In this document: piece after piece, positions 14,387 to 17,153 of the stretch
Position numbering within the stretch: position 1 is the first letter of the stretch
How the letters are laid out: each line of letters begins with the position of its first letter
Program-made: the position numbers and the translations under genes
Notes under the pieces: generated by a model
Told to the model about the DNA's origin: nothing
Seen by the model: only the letters and a program-made list of their open reading frames with translations
The model's database searches: none
NCBI GenBank assembly: GCA_019090765.1
Contig: JAHRVJ010000259.1
Location: 1 to 17,153, forward strand
Direction of reading: 5' to 3'
DNA: 17,153 nt
DNA from: Ilumatobacteraceae bacterium
GTDB taxonomy: Bacteria > Actinomycetota > Acidimicrobiia > Acidimicrobiales > Ilumatobacteraceae

Positions 14387-17153
14387 TGGCCGTCCTGCTT
14401 TCTGAGTTCGGCCCACACCTGGTCTGGCGTTGGTCGACGCATGGTGACATCTGGATGGTCCTTGAGTTCCTCGGTGAGTTCGCTGGCGATCTGGTCCATC
14501 CGACGCTGAAGGTCCTTCACTTCCGATGGGGCAAATTTGTCCATCGCCTCGATTTGTTGGCCCGCCATTCGGGTGAGTTCATCGGGGTTCATGTCGAGTT
14601 GATCGCGAAGTAGTCGTTCGGCGTCAGCGGGAGAGATTCCGTCGTTTTTGACCCGGTCGAGAATGGCCATGCCATCATCGAGCCTCGTGTTGGCCCGTGG
14701 AATTGTGACGTCGGCCGGAAGCACGCCCGTATCTCGCAGGTACTCGACTTGCTGCTGAAACTGCTCGAGTCGAGGCTGAATCTGATTGCCGTTCTGTTTG
14801 GTTATCTGCCTGAACCCTTCGGCGATCTCACTTTCCGATAGTTGCCCTGCACCGGAGCTGGTGGCCCGCTCATACCAGTGGTCGCCCTTGTAGCTTGTCG
14901 CGAGGCCGACTTGCTGGGAGTCACTGAGTGGGCCGTAGGGGCGCCCGATGACTTGTTCGATACTGGTATACGACTCGGGATGAACGTCATCGGTGACCGC
15001 TTGGTCGAGCCGTTCGGCGAGTGCGTCTGCGTTGCGTTGTCGCGCCAACTCCTCACGGCTGAGGCCCGCCCGGCTTGCCTCGTTGACAGAGATGTCGTCA
15101 GCGTCGAGACGGTTGATACCGAGTTGGTCCATCGTGCGGTCACCTCCGGCGGCGTCATAAAATGCATCGTTGTATACCCGCCCCGACTGACGGCTGTCGA
15201 GTGCAATAAGCGGTCCATCGTGACCCGCTGGCCGCACGTACACCGCGAAGTCACGATCTGCCCCCACTGACACGACGCCTGGCGTGGCGTTGGTCGGCTC
15301 GAATAGATGGATCTCGTTACCCGCCTCATCGATGTACGCCGTGAATCCTCCACCCGGTTGAGGGTTCTTCAGCCGCAACTCTCCGGTCATGTCCACGCCC
15401 CGTAGCGGCCCCGATTGCAGGTCATCGACATGGTCTCGTGCCCAACTGAGAACTTCGGCATCGGTCTCGTCGTAGATACCGCGCATTTCGTCAACGAATG
15501 CTCCCTTGACGCCTTCGGACTGGCCTTTCATGTCCTGTAGCGCCTGCTTGTCGCTCTGAACCTGAAGGGCTGCCTCCCGTTGCCGTTGCCTGAGTTCATC
15601 TGGCGTCAGACCGTCAGCGTTATCGAGGGTATCCGCGAAGTTGTCGACCGATTCTGCTCCTTCGACACGATTGCGCTCCCAGTCTTGGCGTCGTCGCAAC
15701 TCATCTGGGGTCAAGTTGTTGTCACCAAGCGCCTGGCGGTTCGCCTCGATCTGCTCTTCAACACCGGCCCTGGTGGAACGCGGTGTGGGCTGACCCTCGA
15801 CCAGATCGTCCGCGACGTCTTCGGCGGTGTCCGCGAGGCGTTCTGAGTCCACGGCTGCTTCTGTGGCCCGGTCAGCATCTCGTGCCGCATCCCCGACGTT
15901 GGTGGCGTCGCGTGCTGCTTCGCCGGCGTTGGCTGAGTCGCGTGCTGCGTCGGCCAGGTTGCCCGTGTCGCGTGCTGCATCAGCGACGTTTGCGGCGTCA
16001 CGTGCCGCATCGGCGGCGTTTGCGACGTCATGGAGATTGTCGGCGGCGCCCAGTCCGCCGAATACATCGGCGAGGCCCATTCCGAGGTGGCCGAGACGTT
16101 CACCCAGCGTTTTGTCGGGATCAACGGCGTCTTCGAAGTCCTGTAGCGGGGTGAGTCCGTAAACAAAGCCGACCGGGTCGGCGACGGCGGCGCGGCCAAC
16201 GGCCATGCCGAATTCGCCAGCTTGACGCCCCGTTTCTTGGATGTTGTCGAGACCGTCACCGAATGGGATCGGCGAAACCATGCCGGCCGCGTCGTGGGCG
16301 GTCTCACTCAACGTCTCTTCGAGCACTCTCCAATTCTCAGGATCGTTCATGGTCTCGTTGATGCCGCGAGCGACCCCGCGAAACTCCTCCGGTAGTCCGT
16401 CGACATCACGGACCATCCCGTCCCAGGCTTCTCTCGTTATCTCGTCGTTCAGTTGATCGGGGTCGTTCAAGCGTTGTTGGTCGATCTCGTTCGCTTCCAG
16501 ACGATCCAAGAGTTCGTCACGTCGTCGGAGTTGCTCGGCGAGGCGCTCGACGCGGGCGCGGTCCTCGCGGATGTCGGCAAGTTCCTCGGCATCGCGATCC
16601 TGGCGGCGCCCACGTTCGACGTCGCGGGTCACACCGTCTAGTCGATCGCGCTCAGCGCGGGTCATATCGCGGAACTGCTCTTGATTGGGGTCCCAGCCGC
16701 GGACGGTGTCGTCAGGCGATTCGACTGGGTCGAACAGTCCGTCATCGTCTCCGCGCGGACCTTCTGGCTCGTTTGTGAGCCCGTCGTCTGCTGTGGTGTC
16801 CTCGGATTCGTCAACTGGGTCGAATAGCCCGTCGTCCGCGACAGGGTCCTCTGGTTGGTGTTCCGCTGAACTGGTGCTCTGGTCGTCTTCTGTCCCGGGC
16901 CAGTCCTCGTCGGAGGGCTCACGGTTTTCAGGGCCGTCTCCGCCAGCGGAATCTGCGCCAGACCCATCAGGTCCACCCGATGATCCCGTCGCTCCGGATG
17001 CCCCAGATGTTGCGCCGCCAGCGGCTTGCGAGGCGGCGGCCGCGAGGCCCGGAAGAAGCCCGCCTCCGGCCGCGGCTCCGATCGCGCCTGCGAGCCCTCC
17101 CCATCGCGAGTCGTCGCGCACCTGGCCCGATCCAGGGCAATCCCACCATTCGC
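14383..17153 (-). CDS. Large modular protein with acidic linker, coiled coil and decapeptide repeat; polymorphic-toxin/effector-like (5' partial)
   Basis: The frame is open to the right edge (complete codons to 17151), so the start is outside; the GTG at 17121 is only one possible start. At least 920 residues are visible. In order on the minus strand: an Ala/Gly-rich weakly hydrophobic stretch (about 16990-17095); an acidic Pro/Ser/Asp linker with two DDGLFDPV copies (about 16690-16980); a charged coiled coil (about 16450-16690); and a Gly-rich segment with LQDFEDAVDPDKTLGERLGH (about 16035-16190), similar in style to pre-toxin (PT-TG-like) segments. Then come a 10-residue tandem repeat (15841-16050) and a helical, charged region (about 15430-15790). 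The globular region at about 14850-15420 contains GADRDFAVYV and SQQVGLATSYKGDHWYE, and a helical tail ends the protein. I recognise no catalytic domain. Secretion or toxicity is inference from architecture. The TPR-like gene is coupled directly downstream. Confidence 0.75.
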   Translation of the reverse strand, partial: EWWDCPGSGQVRDDSRWGGLAGAIGAAAGGGLLPGLAAAASQAAGGATSGASGATGSSGGPDGSGADSAGGDGPENREPSDEDWPGTEDDQSTSSAEHQPEDPVADDGLFDPVDESEDTTADDGLTNEPEGPRGDDDGLFDPVESPDDTVRGWDPNQEQFRDMTRAERDRLDGVTRDVERGRRQDRDAEELADIREDRARVERLAEQLRRRDELLDRLEANEIDQQRLNDPDQLNDEITREAWDGMVRDVDGLPEEFRGVARGINETMNDPENWRVLEETLSETAHDAAGMVSPIPFGDGLDNIQETGRQAGEFGMAVGRAAVADPVGFVYGLTPLQDFEDAVDPDKTLGERLGHLGMGLADVFGGLGAADNLHDVANAADAARDAANVADAARDTGNLADAARDSANAGEAARDATNVGDAARDADRATEAAVDSERLADTAEDVADDLVEGQPTPRSTRAGVEEQIEANRQALGDNNLTPDELRRRQDWERNRVEGAESVDNFADTLDNADGLTPDELRQRQREAALQVQSDKQALQDMKGQSEGVKGAFVDEMRGIYDETDAEVLSWARDHVDDLQSGPLRGVDMTGELRLKNPQPGGGFTAYIDEAGNEIHLFEPTNATPGVVSVGADRDFAVYVRPAGHDGPLIALDSRQSGRVYNDAFYDAAGGDRTMDQLGINRLDADDISVNEASRAGLSREELARQRNADALAERLDQAVTDDVHPESYTSIEQVIGRPYGPLSDSQQVGLATSYKGDHWYERATSSGAGQLSESEIAEGFRQITKQNGNQIQPRLEQFQQQVEYLRDTGVLPADVTIPRANTRLDDGMAILDRVKNDGISPADAERLLRDQLDMNPDELTRMAGQQIEAMDKFAPSEVKDLQRRMDQIASELTEELKDHPDVTMRRPTPDQVWAELRKQDGQ
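15841..16050 (-). repeat. 30-bp in-frame tandem repeat encoding a 10-residue Ala/Asp/Arg motif
   Basis: Five clear 30-bp units occupy 15871-16020, with degenerate units on both sides (15841-15870 and 16021-16050). On the + strand each clear unit has CGTGC(T/C)GC at the same phase (starting 15881, 15911, 15941, 15971, 16001). The encoded units read NAADAARDAA, NVADAARDTG, NLADAARDSA, NAGEAARDAT and NVGDAARDAD. The motif is strongly helix-favouring and charged. Similarity between units is high at DNA level, so copy number may vary between strains. Confidence 0.85.
16716..16838 (-). repeat. Duplicated acidic DDGLFDPV linker motif
   Basis: Two near-identical DNA segments encode DDGLFDPV followed by a short Glu/Ser/Asp stretch. 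On the + strand the shared core is ACTGGGTCGAA(C/T)AG(T/C)CCGTC, at about 16723-16743 and 16814-16833. They sit in the low-complexity acidic linker of the large modular protein. A simple internal duplication explains them; a short docking motif is possible but unproven. Confidence 0.6.

Noticed and set aside
15871..16020. CRISPR-like array from regularly spaced 30-bp similarity
   Set aside because: The units are contiguous without spacers and stay in frame with the coding sequence, so it is a coding tandem repeat.

Overview
The window (about 17 kb, GC-rich) reads as a chromosomal segment of an actinomycete. The indicators are GTG/TTG starts, C- or G-ending codons, a FadE-type acyl-CoA dehydrogenase, an F420-family (FrhB-like) flavoprotein, actinobacterial-style P-II/Amt proteins and a sortase-type surface protein. 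An aquatic member of the Acidimicrobiia is my best guess, but that is inference from gene content. No RNA genes, insertion sequences, CRISPR arrays or phage genes are visible. No stretch longer than about 300 bases lacks a gene; the longest non-coding gaps are about 150 bases.

Left part (1-7615, + strand): the 3' 7.6 kb of a giant surface-protein gene whose start lies outside the window. It encodes one partial and 23 complete SdrD_B/Cna_B-like modules of about 100 residues. A Ser/Thr-rich spacer, an IPLTG sorting motif, a hydrophobic helix and an Arg-rich tail follow. The visible translation of about 2,537 residues has no lysine and no cysteine. One module (1175-1471) has clearly different codon usage and lies between identical 20-bp direct repeats.

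Middle part (7631-12383, - strand): an FrhB-family Fe-S flavoprotein, then two ammonium-transporter/P-II pairs in tandem. Reading leftward, the order is amt2-glnK2, a strong hairpin terminator, amt1-glnK1, then the FrhB-like gene. The two P-II proteins are close paralogues, while the two Amt proteins belong to visibly different subtypes. About 90 bp upstream of amt2 is a four-half-site element with the spacing and sequence of an actinobacterial GlnR box, suggesting nitrogen-starvation control.

Right part (12535-17153): a complete acyl-CoA dehydrogenase gene on the + strand, divergent from amt2. Convergent to it is a minus-strand two-gene unit. The upstream gene, cut by the window edge, encodes a large (>920 residue) modular protein with an acidic linker, a charged coiled coil, a pre-toxin-like glycine/hydrophobic segment, a 10-residue tandem repeat and an unrecognised C-terminal region. 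Its stop overlaps by 4 bases (ATGA) the start of a small TPR-like protein. The architecture recalls polymorphic toxins or secreted effectors with a dedicated partner, but no toxin domain could be identified by eye. This pair and the lysine-free giant adhesin are the least-described parts of the window.
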